Positions 1 to 11,799 are shown, counted from the first letter of the stretch. The stretch: 64,000 bases of DNA from Glossina fuscipes (GCF_014805625.2 NW_023998422.1:2596126-2660125), one strand, 5' to 3'. The notes: a model not told the origin generated them from the sequence alone. Numbers and translations are program-made.

Positions 1-970
1 TTCGCCTAGGAGGGTCAATTACTCTTGGAATATTAAGACATTTCAGCCATTTTAGGAAAAGTGTGGCCTACCTATCATCTCAACGAATGCTGCTGTTGCA
101 ACTTTGTGATAACCACGAGTACGAGTACGAAACTCCGCGAAACATTCTTAACGCCTATTAGAAAAAAGTTGAACCCATTGGTAGCCGTGTTGCCTTCCTC
201 TCTTTCGCAAAACCCAAGAGAATAGTTTAGGCGGCATAAAGCCCTTGATTTTGCGTTTTCTATACAATTCTGAAACAAAGTTGAGAGTTGGGCCAACGGA
301 CATTTGAGTGGGCGGAAAGAAATAATCGGGAACGGAAGGACGATAACGATCGAGGAACATACCAAAGGCGTCAAATCGACCAGGAGTTTTTCTTTAACAA
401 TGTAAACCTTCTTCTCCTGAGAATTTTTCTTAGTAAAGTTTTATAAGCATTATGACGATGTAATTATCGTTTCTCGCATCTTTTAAAAATTTTCATTCAT
501 GTCCATAAGGTAAGCATTGCGAGCAAATAGAAAATCCGACTTTAATTTTAGTCCCTGTCTGTTAGAGGTCCAGTTACGGGAGATCAATGTACTAATAATT
601 CGAAATTTCTACTAATGCGTACGCACGGAGACGATCTGACTGATTGTTCTGCGTTTATTCGGTACGCAAATAAATGGGTTTGCATTAATTCTGGGCCACG
701 TAAATTTATCACACTCTGTTGGCGGTTATAAGAATTTTTATTTATTTTTTTAAATCCAGAATTTAACCTCAATTAATCTCATGCTCTTGGATTACTTTAG
801 CGCCCTTTCCTTTATGGCATTTCACAGGAAACCTTTCAAGCTGTTATCTCAGAAATTCTTAATAAATTAAGCAGCCAATGAACACATTCACACAAACATA
901 CACATATATAACCATGAACACCCAAACGATGCAACAGAATTGGGTTAAATCTAATTTCAAGTATATGTCG
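1..970. other. Non-coding stretch, nothing recognised
   Basis: A/T-rich DNA with no identifiable gene. Two minus-strand reading frames of 99 and 70 codons overlap each other between 75 and 374. Neither resembles a family I know, and two overlapping open frames point to chance. No simple repeat or dispersed-repeat copy was recognised. Confidence 0.5.
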
Positions 971-1130
971 CTATTGTTGTTGTAGTGAGATGGTGGTGGA
1001 CCTCTTTAAATAAATGTCTTGCAACGGTGACAAAGTACATGGACAAGCAAACGAACTACACAGAAATACTGTCACTACATCTGTGTTGTGTGTTGCGAAA
1101 GAACAGTAAATTGAGGACAGAATAAATAAA

Positions 1131-1180
1131 AGAGATAGAGAGAGAGAGAGAGCGAGAGAGAGAGAGAAAAGAAAGAAAGA
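1131..1180. repeat. (GA)n microsatellite
   Basis: An imperfect GA dinucleotide run broken by single GAT, GCG and GAAA interruptions. On the opposite strand it produces serine/leucine-rich low-complexity frames, which are artefacts of the repeat. Confidence 0.9.
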
Positions 1181-1290
1181 ATGAAGACCGAAAACAAATG
1201 CGTCATATTCACAATTAAAGCAAATACAATACAGGCTTGTCTCCAGATGCATTTGTTGCTCTTGTTGAACACATCTAACAAGAAGAACAT

Positions 1291-1334
1291 TTATGTGTAT
1301 GTATGTATGTATCTACGTATGTATGCATGTATGC
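1291..1334. repeat. (TATG)n microsatellite
   Basis: An imperfect tetranucleotide run of TATG units with TACG and CATG variants. TATG-type runs recur through the window (2.25, 8.77 and 13.9 kb). Confidence 0.85.
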
Positions 1335-1502
1335 AGTTGCCGTGGGCTTCCTCAATTTGTCATTCCACCGCCACCATAACCACTATCGCCACTTTTGTCT
1401 TTGCCAGTAATAACGAGAGCACATGAATTCATAGAAGAGTAGAAAAGCAGGCAGACAACTAAAGTTAATAAATGATAATAGCATACGGTTGTGGTCGGCT
1501 GG

Positions 1503-1611
1503 TTTGTGTGTCTGTGTGCTTGTGTTTGTGTTTGTGTTTGTGTGTGCGTATGGTGCGGGGAAGGAACCGGTGAGGGAGTGATTGGGGTGAGTGAGGAGGG
1601 GGGGAGGGGGG
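1503..1611. repeat. TGTGTT microsatellite followed by G-rich tract
   Basis: Interrupted GTGTTT/GTGTGT units run to about 1550. A G-rich patch follows, with G runs at 1574-1576, 1584-1587, 1598-1604 and 1606-1611. The spacing between the second and third runs is 10 nt, longer than the usual quadruplex rule, so a G-quadruplex is possible but not strongly predicted. Confidence 0.7.
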
Positions 1612-1719
1612 TTTAGTAGTTATATCGGGTAATGAAGTAAGCTGATATATGCCGCTTTTCCAATTGCTGCTGCAATTGCCAACAAACGACATCGTAACAT
1701 TGATTACCGACATTTCGTT

Positions 1720-3030
1720 TAGCTCATTGTCACAGAGGTCAATTTCCTACAGCATCTATATATAAATAAGAAGAAAAAAAGATTTTTTTTCTTCTTCTTT
1801 TTTGTTGCTGTTGTATTTGAGTTGTGTTTTATTTATTCTTTTGCTTTTTTTATTTTGCTCTTTTCAAAATAAAACACAAAAAAAGGAAAAAGCAAAGAAT
1901 TAGGTTTATGTTATTCTCCGCAGGCTTCATCATCATTAAAAACTGAATGTGGGTTTGGCGCGATTCAGTTTTTGTATGTATTGGCGCCTCGGTCTCGTCC
2001 GTCTGCCATTTTCTGTTACGGTGGCTAACTGTGTACATCATCTGTTGTCGTTTCTAATATATTTCTATTGAAAATTACACACAACAACAGCGTAGAGGGT
2101 AAGGAATGAAACGACAGCTCTATAGAATTCATTCTATTGGTTCCTTCTGTGTGATTTATTTTAGCTTCTGATGATAGTTGTTCTCGTTGCTGTTTTTACA
2201 CTATACGTAATGCTATTATTGTGTCTGTACGCCTGCATGTTTGTATGTATGAAATTGAATATATATATATATGTATATATATGTATATGTATGTGTGTAT
2301 GTGTTAGTCTAACAACGGTTATTGGCTTCAATCATTGCGTTAGACAATTAGCAACTTGTTAAGTACTTTATTTTCTGCAGCGACAAAAGCAAAAACAATT
2401 CGCGCCAATAATAACAATAGCAACAACAAAAACAAGAACAATCATCAATAATCATCAATAGAAGCGATTGCAAAAGTTAAGTTTCATCATCGCAAGCGAA
2501 AACCATGGCATTCTCTTGCCTGCATTGAGCACAATTTCGAAACATTTGTTTGACCTTGACTGTCTATTTATTTTTCCTTTTCTTTGGTTTTTATTTGGCT
2601 TTAATTTTTTGGCTTTATTTTATAATCAAAGTTTTTAATAAATAAGTTTTATTATGATTTAAATTTTTACTGATAGTAAACTTCAATCAATGCAATGTCA
2701 TCGTGTTAGTATTTTTATTTCGGTCGATTCGTTTCTTGTTGAAACTAAAGTTGAAAAGTTTCCAAACGCAAATGCACTCTGATTGCGCGAATTGTTCGAC
2801 AAATTCAAAGCATTTCGGGTTGCATACCAAAACGTATTTGACTTGGTCTTTTACACTTTTAAATAAAGGCAACCGAATGTATTGCAATTACACCAAGCTC
2901 TCGAATTACGTCCCGTTCTTTCATATCCGCGTTTTATTTAAAGTCCCGTTATAAGGATGGCAAGATGTAATCTCTTCTCTTACTTGCAATTTACAAATAT
3001 TTAGCAGGAATCTAGTATATATTGGTCATC
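1720..3030. other. Low-complexity non-coding stretch
   Basis: T-rich and A-rich runs (about 1770-1890), a TA/TATG run at about 2255-2300, and CAA/AACAA-rich sequence at about 2390-2450. Short open frames here are composed of low-complexity codons. No gene was recognised. Confidence 0.6.
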
Positions 3031-3041
3031 ACTATAACTAT

Positions 3042-3600
3042 ATGAGTCGATATGTTCGTCAGCCTGTCTGCGACTTTTTCAATAATTTCTTTACCTGTTT
3101 CTCCGCCCGTTTGTCTACGTATCTAGGGTTTCTCTCACCCCCTAACAGCGTCTCATATTTGCTTGCCCTTCTGCCTCTTCTCTTTCGCCGATTCTCTGTC
3201 TCTCCATTCCAATATCTATCATTTTTGTTGGTCCGTCCCTTTGTGGATGTTTGTCTGCTCTTCTGCCTGGTGGTTGTCATTTGTCCTCCCCTATCTGTCT
3301 GTCCTTCTTTCTGCCCTTTGCTTGCGTGCTCATCTGTCTACTATTTGTCTGTTCTTTCATCTCCCTGTCTGCCCTGGCCCTTCTTTCCTTATCTGCAATT
3401 TGTCCGTTCATTTGAAAGTCGTCTGTTTGTACTCTTCTCCATGTCTTTGCCATGGCTATATCGCTGTACATCGTTTGTCTCTTTCTCTATATATCGGTCC
3501 CTTGTCCCTTGTCTACCTCTTCGCAAGTCTGTCTACCAGTCATTTGTCTTTGCTTCTGCCTACCTATCTGTAACTCTGTCTAACGTTAGTTATTGGCACG
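3042..3600 (+). repeat. Degenerate CTGTCTKTCC pyrimidine array
   Basis: About 550 bp with extreme strand asymmetry. The plus strand is a continuous mix of CTGTCTG, TTTGTCT, CTGTCC and CTTCTTTC words. There is no exact unit, but CTGTC/TTGTC recur every 8-25 bp. Because TAA, TAG and TGA are rare in such sequence, a 189-codon frame stays open on plus and others on minus. Their products are S/F/L/V/C-rich and resemble no protein family. The array begins after sequence (GAGTCGATATGTTCGTCAGC) resembling the tract that precedes GTCCGTCTGT runs in repeat family R3, so it may be an expanded and decayed R3 tract (inference). Confidence 0.7.
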
Positions 3601-3912
3601 ATCATAATTGAAAAAATGAAAGATTTCGAAAGCGAGCGTATCCGACCCCGAACAACGCCCACCATTACAGTCCATGACCGATCGTATGCAGTGAAAAAGT
3701 GGACATACTCAAAGAAGAGAAGAAAAGCAAAACCTTTTTATCCTATATATATATATTAAAAAAGGAAGAAACCCAGAAGTCATCTAATAATCCCACTGAA
3801 ATGTTGAAAATCTTCATCTGAACATTTTATCATTCAAGTGCGATGACTTTTGTTATTTACAGTTACTTGATAACTTACAGTTACAGAAAATTGTGTCTCG
3901 ACTCGTGAAAAT

Positions 3913-4230
3913 TTGCTTGCGACAACTTATCTCGACTTTCGACGCGGACTGTCAAGACAAGAGTGCATCAAACAATTTATTTCTGGTTTTGGTGATGAAA
4001 GTCCATCTTCTGCTTCCATAAAATGCTGGCATAACGAGTTTAATCGGTATATATACGAATTTAATCGGCGATATAATTTGATAAAACCTCGAAAAGACCC
4101 TCGTGACGATTGGTGTAAACCAATGCTTAATAAATGTAAAAGCGCTTCTCTTAGAATGGTGCATAACATTCGTAAAGATGGCAAGTCATGGATCTGTGCA
4201 TGAGTCATATACTAGACAACAATCAATTGT
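3913..4230 (+). pseudogene. mariner transposase remnant, internally deleted
   Basis: The translation contains DFRRGLSRQECIKQF followed by FGDESPSSASIKCWHNEFNR, the helix-turn-helix region of mariner (IS630-Tc1-mariner, DD34D) transposases. About 15 residues later it jumps to DWCKPMLNKC and then KDGKSWI, corresponding to the family's DWCKxML block and the TGDESWIY motif around the first catalytic aspartate. The segment between, roughly 90-100 residues in intact relatives, is missing. In place of GDES the copy has DGKS, so the catalytic aspartate is probably lost or displaced. Past the stop at about 4201, another frame reads ESYTRQQSIV, matching the following ExETKQQS block, so there is also a frameshift. 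No ATG opens the frame. Terminal inverted repeats were not found. It is a dead copy from an old insertion. Confidence 0.85.
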
Positions 4231-4239
4231 AAAGCAGGG

Positions 4240-4735
4240 AGAAGTTAATTACTTTCGCAACATTTCAAGATAATTCGTCGTCTGTTTGTGTTCAATTTTC
4301 TGTTCAATGGATTCGGTAGCGTTTTATAAGTAGCCATATAAACTAAAAGCAATGTCTGTACAATGCACCTTCTCTCTGTTAGGTTTTTGGAAATTATAGA
4401 TGGTTTGCCAAATTTGAAATATACATCTATTGAAGGAATGTTTTATATATCTATCCCAAATTATGAAACCTATTGCTCCACAATTCTGAAATCATACTTT
4501 GCAATAAAGACGCAACGGATTAGCTTTTGATAATCACAGGTGGGTCCATGAAACGGAGAGATCAAAAAGGGAAAATCTTAAATTAAGTTGATGATAAGCC
4601 TTTAGCAAGTTTCATATCTCCTTATGGTAGATATAAAAGATATCAAGAGAGTAGGCGGGAAATATTATTTTAATTTCCTTTATTCTGATTTTAGTGCAAA
4701 CTAATTTCGTTCATCTTCGGCAAACCGCGATTTCG
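4240..4735. other. Non-coding stretch after mariner remnant
   Basis: No gene. The remainder of a mariner C-terminal half could lie here, but I could not read catalytic motifs in any frame past about 4230. Confidence 0.4.
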
Positions 4736-4737
4736 CT

Positions 4738-5010
4738 ATACATACCACTTTCCTAATCGATCTAAACCTGTCTGTCCCTTTGTCCCTGTTGTATTCTTGC
4801 TTCAAACTACGTAAATAAAATAATAATAAGAAAGGCGCTTCGGTCCAAGGACAAACGCTATTGGAGGTGATTCGGATCGGATCACTTTTTCGACCACTTC
4901 CATTACAACATCTTATTTCGAAAACTCGTTCTGCAAATAATTGTATTTAGATTAGTGTTTTAGGGTAATTCAACGGCGGGCCGTAGCCCGTCATAATGTT
5001 TTTGCTTATT
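4738..5010 (+). repeat. R1 dispersed repeat copy
   Basis: Contains the R1 core GATCGGATCACTTTTTCGA at about 4877-4897, then CCACTTCCATTACAAC, ATTTCGAAAACTCGTT and a distal near-palindrome GGGCCGTAGCCC at about 4979. The same order of words occurs in the copies at 12.8 and 33.2 kb. A CTGTCTGTCCC tract lies upstream of the core, as in other copies. Confidence 0.75.
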
Positions 5011-6130
5011 CGTCTTTTTGTTAAATTGCCGCCTGGAGCAGTATTTGTCGCGTGTGACATGCAATACCTAAAGCTTAATTGTTGCGTTGGCAATAATTAT
5101 GTTAGGAAATATATAAAATATTTGCAAATCTTCACCCGTTAGGCGTATTTAGTTCGTTTAGCCTATCAAATTGTTGCGAGACATGACAAACATCCCAAAT
5201 AGTAAAATTTAATTCGATTTAGAACTGAGCCTGAGCATTTCTGCAGGCACTAAGAATATCTCTATACATACGTATATACATGCACTTATATTTTTAGCTT
5301 CTTATATAACAATTTATTGACTAAAGATAAAAAAATTCTAATAACTTTTAAATAAGCTTAAGAAGGCTACAAAGAGATTGAATTGCGAATCAACACTAAT
5401 CACTAAAAACCTTTTATTCATCATTTTTAATTTGAATTGAAAATAGCATATTTCCAGCAATTGTTGTATCATAATTTTATTTTCAATAAGTCTTTGATGT
5501 GTAAAAAAAAAAAAAAAAAACTATATCCCTCCAGAAAGAAAAAAACCATAATAATAATTGGTATATCAGTTCGGCTTAACTTAATTTCAAAATTAAAATA
5601 ATATGAAACGAAGAAGAAAAAAAAGAAAAAAACAAATAAAAATTGCTTTCAAAGTTCCTTAAGGCAGGTTGACTGCATTGCAAAAATTTACGAAAACCCA
5701 CAAAACAAAAAGTTCGTGATTTTTTAAAAGCATCTTTGTACGGTTTATGTATATGTTTTTTGTTTGCGTAGCAATCAAAAAGTAACATAAAGCAATGCTG
5801 GCACCTTTGACTCTTTACCCAAGCGCACATCATTCAAACCGTGTTTGAATTGTAACGAAATAAACCCTTTTACTTTTTACGCTGTGGGATTCCTTTCAAA
5901 TTCATAAAGTTGAAAAAAAAAAAAGAAAAAAAACAAAATAAAATAATAATCATAAGAAAGTTACGCTCGCTTTAGAGGCGAATCTTGAATACCCATCATC
6001 GATATTAAGCTCAAATAGTTTACTCAACGAACAAGTTAACTGGCAATTAGTTTTTCTAAAAGTCTAATAATTTTATATGAATGCGACTGAAAAGTCTGCT
6101 CACAAATACATTCGCATCTGCTGGCAGGCT
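5011..6130. other. Non-coding stretch with poly(A) runs
   Basis: No gene. Long A runs occur at about 5503-5520 and 5910-5945. An 85-codon minus-strand frame at 5576-5833 is phenylalanine/serine-rich because of A/T composition and resembles nothing known. Confidence 0.5.
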
Positions 6131-6870
6131 CTAAGCGTATAATGCTTTGCGCATGTGCTTCACTGCGTAACGTCGCGATTATACGCTTGCGAGCTGGGAA
6201 GGCCAGAGTAAATACCTGTAATATTATGTGCTTACGGGCCAGTCGTCTCTGTGCTGGCGGCCAGGTCCGCAGGTCAATGTGTATAAGATTGCGTGTTCGC
6301 AAGCTCGCTCACAATTGCACTTAAATCTCTGATCACAGATATCCTCAGAGTTTATACACATAATCCACCTTACTCGCACATTCGTTCACAGCTACGATGT
6401 GGATCATAGCATAAACGCTTATAATCCGCCACACTGGCCGAGTAAACAAAGGATCTCGAGTAATAACTCAAAGGTCGTGGGTTCAAATTTCAACTGCGAC
6501 AGAGTTTGCAGTAAAGCCTCGGATGCTAGCGCTTTAAGACTTTAGCTTAGTACTTTAAACCTGCAAAATATTGTGAAAAATGCTTGCATTGAGTTCAAAA
6601 TTGTTTACCTAAACTCCCTACTTTCAACTTGAGCAGTTGCTTCTGATCGATATCGTAAAAGAAGTGCTGCGTAAGTCGGGGACGATTTGTTGCATCACCA
6701 AGACTGAGAAATTGCATATAAGTTATATGCGACATCTATCGCGTCTATAGTATAAGCACCAGCTACTGTCAAGATCAATGTGTGTAAAGTAGCTCCTTTA
6801 CCAGGCCGCGACATTATACGCTCCAGCGCACGTTCGCAATCAATGCGTGTAATATTGTACTAAACTCGCC
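6131..6870. repeat. Locally GC-richer block with internal repeats
   Basis: ATTATACGCT occurs at 6178-6187 and 6813-6822, and its exact inverse AGCGTATAAT at 6134-6143. TCAATGTGTRTAA-like words occur at 6274, 6775 and 6840 (the last as TCAATGCGTGTAA). Words such as TTCGCAAGCTCGC and GCGCACGTTCGCAA accompany them. This suggests a diverged satellite or an old element. A tRNA-like segment lies inside at 6431-6500. Confidence 0.5.
6431..6500 (+). ncRNA. tRNA-like segment (SINE head or tRNA pseudogene)
   Basis: An A-box-like TGGCCGAGTAAAC (6435-6447) is followed 31 nt later by a B-box-like GGTTCAAATTT (6479-6490). Between them is a small hairpin GAGT-AATA-ACTC (6458-6469) in the anticodon-arm position. 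The T stem beside the B box pairs imperfectly, and no acceptor stem is evident. GGCCGAGT is typical of leucine/serine-type tRNAs and of SINE heads derived from them. No poly(A) or tandem tail was recognised. It is a candidate RNA polymerase III promoter remnant, not a functional tRNA. Confidence 0.45.
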
Positions 6871-8500
6871 CCTTACTAAGTTCATAGACAGATTCGTAAG
6901 GACGGTCAGAGTTAAATACGTTCGGAATGTACTTGGACGCTTCTTCAATATCACTTCCGACGTTACGGTCAGACTGTTAAATTAAAACTAGGAAGTTCGT
7001 TCATAAGCTTGTTGCAAAACACGGTCGAAGGTATGCATGATGTGTGTTCATAAGTTGTTACAATCTCTTTCACTCGTGCAACTGTTTGAAAAGGCTAAAT
7101 GTGAGAGAACTCGGCAAGATGTTAATGTTATTTGGCCTGTCAATAAGGTTCGATTAGATGGATTACTACAGTCATTATAGAGGATGGTAAACGTACTGTA
7201 AAGCTCTTGATTGGATTCGTCTCAGCTAAGTTTTATTGAAAATGTGGCAAAAACACGTGCGACAAGGTGCATTAAAGTTGATCTAAGATACATCTAACGT
7301 GCAGGTAAGTCAACCATTCGATAGTTTTAAAGAGAATCCCTATGCGTTTATTCTTTGATTCGACTCTGTGAATCGAAATTTCTTTGGCATTGATTTTAAA
7401 GAAGTCCTTATTACTATGAGTAATTATTCGTTCTTAAGATCAATAGAGAATGCTATATCCACATAGTCGCTTCGCCACTTCGCGAAGTGAACTGAGTTAA
7501 AACAACAATTAACTTGAAGTTGTGAGAACATTTCGCTATAACCGTACGCCTATTCGTTTGCTTATTCATTATCCTTTTCAATTGCGCAATTAGCAGAAAC
7601 TGAGATAGAAACCATTAGTTAGCATGTGACGTAATATTTCAAACAAAAGAGTGTTTTGTGAACTACTTGCACTTCATCAGACCGATAGACAAGCTTAGAT
7701 CGATTGAGAATCATTTTCAGCGTAATAAAGGGTGGATCTATCTCATGTTGTCCTTCGGTGTGTTGCATACCTATTGCAAGTTGTGTAAGGTACAACTAAC
7801 TACTAGGCGCACCAGAATACCGAATTATTTTGGAGGCTTTAACCTTAATACTTTAAGGTTAATTGTAGCGCTTCCATATATATTTCAATCGCAAATCGTA
7901 CTACAATTAGCTTAAAATTTCCTTTTTAATTTACCTCCTTTGCATAGTTTTTTATAGTTTATATGTTGAAGCAAGCGCGTGGCTTCAGTTAATCTGTCTG
8001 CCGTCTTTCGTGGCGCATAGTTTTATAAAACTTTGGCAAAAGGTTTCAATGAATAAAATGAAATCAGTTTGCTTTGATGCAAGCGAGTTATTTAAAGTTT
8101 TCTTATCAAAAAAAAAAAAAACATCTTGTTTAGGTTGAATAACATAATAATTGAAAACAAAAGCCTATAGAACAAAAATTATTAAATATTTTAAAGGTTT
8201 AGAGAGATTGTTTGCAAAAGTTTCGAAGCAGTTATCAAATGTCCTTAAGCTGCTTATCCATAAAAATGCAATTTAAACATTTAAGAAGATTATAGAGAAT
8301 GAAAAAGAAAACAAAAAAGTAAGCATAGCCATAGGTATACTTGTAGATGTTAGTCACAGGAAAAGATCTACAAATACACCGAAAAGCTATCAGTCGGCCG
8401 AGTACAATAAAAATATTTGAACGACACTTATGCAAAATATGCTATTAAATAACGTACAATACAAACAAATGTGTTGAATGAACTGGCAGAGAGAAAAAGC
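6871..8500. other. Non-coding stretch, nothing recognised
   Basis: Mostly unique-looking A/T-rich DNA with a short A run at about 8108-8121. The 85-codon plus-strand frame at 7658-7915 has no motif that I recognise. No dispersed-repeat copy was identified. Confidence 0.5.
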
Positions 8501-8507
8501 AAACTAA

Positions 8508-8543
8508 CAGACGGACAGACGGACAGACAGACAGGCAGAGAGA
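8508..8543. repeat. (GACA)n microsatellite
   Basis: GACG/GACA/GGCA units in tandem. On the opposite strand this reads TGTCCGTCTGTC, the same word that fills repeat families R1 and R3, so it may be the tract of a decayed element. Confidence 0.8.
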
Positions 8544-8620
8544 CACAAATAAACACATACTATTTTAAACGTATGAATGACAGTCTATATTAAGTTAGTA
8601 AGATGCTGAAGCAATCAGAC

Positions 8621-8655
8621 TAACAGGCAAGCAGGCAGGCAAGCAAGCAGGCAGG
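8621..8655. repeat. (GCAG/GCAA)n microsatellite
   Basis: Alternating CAGG and CAAG tetranucleotides, about eight units, close to the GACA run. Confidence 0.8.
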
Positions 8656-8767
8656 ATAATAATAGTGTGAGGAAACTCAAAGCTGACATCCGTTCACTCT
8701 CGTGGGATTTTAATGGACTTGATTACGTACACATATATACATAATAAATAAGCATTACGTATGGTTA

Positions 8768-8842
8768 CGTATATATAAATATATGTATATATGTTTGTAT
8801 ATATGTATGTATGCATGTATGTATGTTTGTTGTGTGTATGTG
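8768..8842. repeat. (TA)n/(TATG)n microsatellite
   Basis: ATATAT and TATG units with TTTG interruptions. The minus-strand 76-codon frame across it is tyrosine/histidine/threonine-rich repeat translation. Confidence 0.85.
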
Positions 8843-9033
8843 CATACATGTCTATGCATATGATATCACGCTTTTTAACATGATAAACGTAGTCAACGCA
8901 TTGCGAAACTGAGCACACAGCCATCTGTAATCAATGTCTGTATATGTCTGGGCTGTGTGGTACCAAAATATTCAAATGTATTCTATGTGAACTCATTTGT
9001 TGGTTTATTATATGGTAGCGTTTTATTACCTTT

Positions 9034-9059
9034 TTATATACATATATATATATATATAT
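9034..9059. repeat. (TA)n tract
   Basis: An almost pure TA dinucleotide run. Confidence 0.85.
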
Positions 9060-9442
9060 TGTGAAATTATGTATGTGGTCGCATAAACGTATGCATGTTA
9101 AGTAAGATGCACGTTTTAAGCTCATCTTGTTATGCAGGAATCCATTATACATTTAAGTGTATATGCGTTACAATCTCTACGTAGTTTTTATTTAGAACTT
9201 TCGGAAAGGTTTTCATACTCAGAAATGCGAGAGAAGACTTAAAACGACGCGTGGAATTAATTCAGAAGTAGAATATTAATGGATAGAAAAAAAGAAATAA
9301 ATGCCATGAAAACGTTTTGTCGTCACATTCCCATAAAAACTTTAATTTCAATTAAAATAAAAAAAAAAAAAACTTTTTTTTTATTACCGTAATTAAAAAT
9401 TTTTTATATGTATGTCTCTTTTTCATAAAGTTTCATTTAAGT

Positions 9443-9464
9443 AAAAAAAAAAAAAAAAAAAAAA
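9443..9464. repeat. Poly(A) tract, 22 A
   Basis: A pure A run. A second A/T-rich palindromic run lies just upstream at about 9357-9384 (A run facing a T run). Either could be a retroposon tail or slippage product; I saw no retroposon body beside it. Confidence 0.8.
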
Positions 9465-11790
9465 TAAGAACAAGATTTAATAGGAATAATTTATGGTAAG
9501 CTCTCAAAATCCTGCTTAGTCTTAGCAATGTATAGTTTTTTAATAAAAAAAACTTCGTGTAATAAAATCTACATAAGAGCGTAAGTCTAGTTTAGGCTTT
9601 AAAAGGAAGTCTTTTAATCTTAAGCTCACAGTAAAACTATAGTCCTTTTGTGCTAACTGAGTTCAAATCAGTTCAACAGTTCAATCTGTCAAGGGTTAAT
9701 ATCACAATTTTTTTGTTTTATAAGCTCCTCAGATATGACAAAAAATTTTCGAATATAGGCGCAGTTCGGCTTTCAGACATCTTGCATTTCATATGAAGAA
9801 AATGTGTTCCTGGTATTGACACGTCCGTAGTGGTGCTCAAAGCCGCTAAGTAAGTAGTAAGTTTTTTTCAAACATTCCAAGGTCAAGCTAAAGGAAAAAT
9901 GTTCCTCCAAAATTTAATATCAAAGAGCATTCGACCTGCGTCTGTAGTGTCAAAATGAAATTGTTTAGCAAAAAGTTTTTAGTTTGTTTTTCCAAGTGAA
10001 AAATTGCGAGCTGAGAAAAGAAGTTAAGATTGCGAAAAAGAAGAAGAGGAATTATTGAAATATTGAAACGAAGAAAATTTGCGTATATTTCCAGCGACAT
10101 ATTTCCAATATATTTCAATTTGTTCTCTACAATGGGCATTATGTAAGTCGATCGCTTTCATTGCTTCCCAATCAATCGGAAAATTTATCTATCAAATTTC
10201 AAATCCCGTTTTATAAGGATCTTCTCCCGATTAGTTCACGTTTCTTATATATCGCTAGGCAGCCAGCGAATTGTCTGAAAATGTAGTGCAATGAGACGAA
10301 ACTTTCATGAATTCTTAAAATTGTTCTTGCTCTGAGCTATCAATAATTGTACAGGCAATCTTCACCGTGACCGTCCGTGCCAATAGACCTTCAGTTTTAG
10401 AATAGTTATGAGTCTCGCCAACTTCTTCGGTTCGGAGCATCGTACAGTGTATCCGTAAATTGTTCACAAAAACCCTTGGAGTCTGATTTTGCAGATGGCC
10501 TCGCATTCATTAGGCTGCTTACGACCACAAGTTCTTTTTACATGGATTACATTCACGGCTACATTTTTAAGAAAGTACTGCAGGTCGTGCAGCAAGAGTT
10601 CTCGCCCTATTAGATGATATGTAAAGTTTGACGTGTACTTGTATCTATACTACAATGATGGAATGGTAAATAACCAATTTGTTGATTATTTGGAACCTAA
10701 CGAGACATTTTCGAATGTGCTGTGAAAATGAATAGAGGACTTTTAGTGGTATATGTGTAGTTTTGAAATTGCACAATATTTCCTGTGCGGTTCGCTTCAA
10801 TACATAAACTCAGCAGAAGCGCACCTTAATGAAAGTTACTTACTTATGCCAATGTGCACCATAGCGAACGGTATATGTATCTTGTAAGCTGTCTATGTAC
10901 ATAGATTTGTAAGTCTTGCAAGCGAAGTTATATCGTATAATTAATCAAAGGCTTATGCTGTTGTGGTGTATAGTAAACAAATACTACATTATGCGATCTT
11001 TTAGATTATCATCGTCAGATCATGCAAATGTGTCCATGTTTCTGTGAACGATGAAAATGATGTCGTTTGACATTTTCTCGAATATCGATATAAAGATGTG
11101 AAGATAATGATAATTGATGAAACGTTTAACTGCACAAGTTTACCATGAACATAATTAAAACTAATTAACTGCTTCTACAGTTAATGAAACTAATTAATAG
11201 TTATATAATTGCATTTAATAACTTTAATTGCTTTGCGCATATAAAGAAGTAGCGAGCTTCGCTTCTGGAAATAATGTTCAATGGAAATTTAGTTCAATTA
11301 ATGCCAATTGATATGTTGATTGAATGTTTGTCACCACATTCTATAAGAATTTTCATCAAGAAGAATTTTATCGTTCTAATTGTACAAACTAACCGAGATC
11401 GATATAAAATGGGGTGGATTCACTCAGACAATTTTTCTCACTTTCAATACTTTGCGGGCTTTCTCCTATTAAAATCTCATCCTGCATGGATACGACATCT
11501 TTCCATTTATTTTTCTATTCTCTATCAAAAAGACTACTTGTCTTCCTCTTTAGAATATTTACAAGTATGCAGCATTTGTGAAGTATAGCTACATTCTTGG
11601 TCCATTCAATGAAATTAGTCAACGCGTTCAGGTCTCTGCTTGTCTACTATTTAGAAAGTACACTGCGCGGAAAATTTTATTAAAAAAACAGAAACTGGAC
11701 GTAAGCAATCTTAGTTGAAGGCTACAGATCAAATTTACTTATCTGTTAATAAGGGCCAAAAGACCGTGAACTCTAAAACTTCTGCAAAGC
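9465..11790. other. Non-coding stretch, nothing recognised
   Basis: About 2.3 kb with no identifiable gene. Short frames at 9888-10139(-), 10315-10506(-) and 11274-11588(+) have protein-like composition in places but match no family I recognise. No long simple repeat occurs here. Confidence 0.45.
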
Positions 11791-11799
11791 AATGAGGAA

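Noticed and set aside
75..374. Two overlapping minus frames of 99 and 70 codons
   Set aside because: They are mutually exclusive in frame, unlike known families and without splice or promoter context.
1574..1611. G-quadruplex
   Set aside because: Four G runs exist, but one loop is 10 nt. Left only as a G-rich tract.
3042..3611. 189-codon plus-strand frame, the longest in the window
   Set aside because: It lies wholly within the CTGTC/TTTGTC pyrimidine array. Composition explains the lack of stops, overlapping frames are open too, and the product resembles no family.
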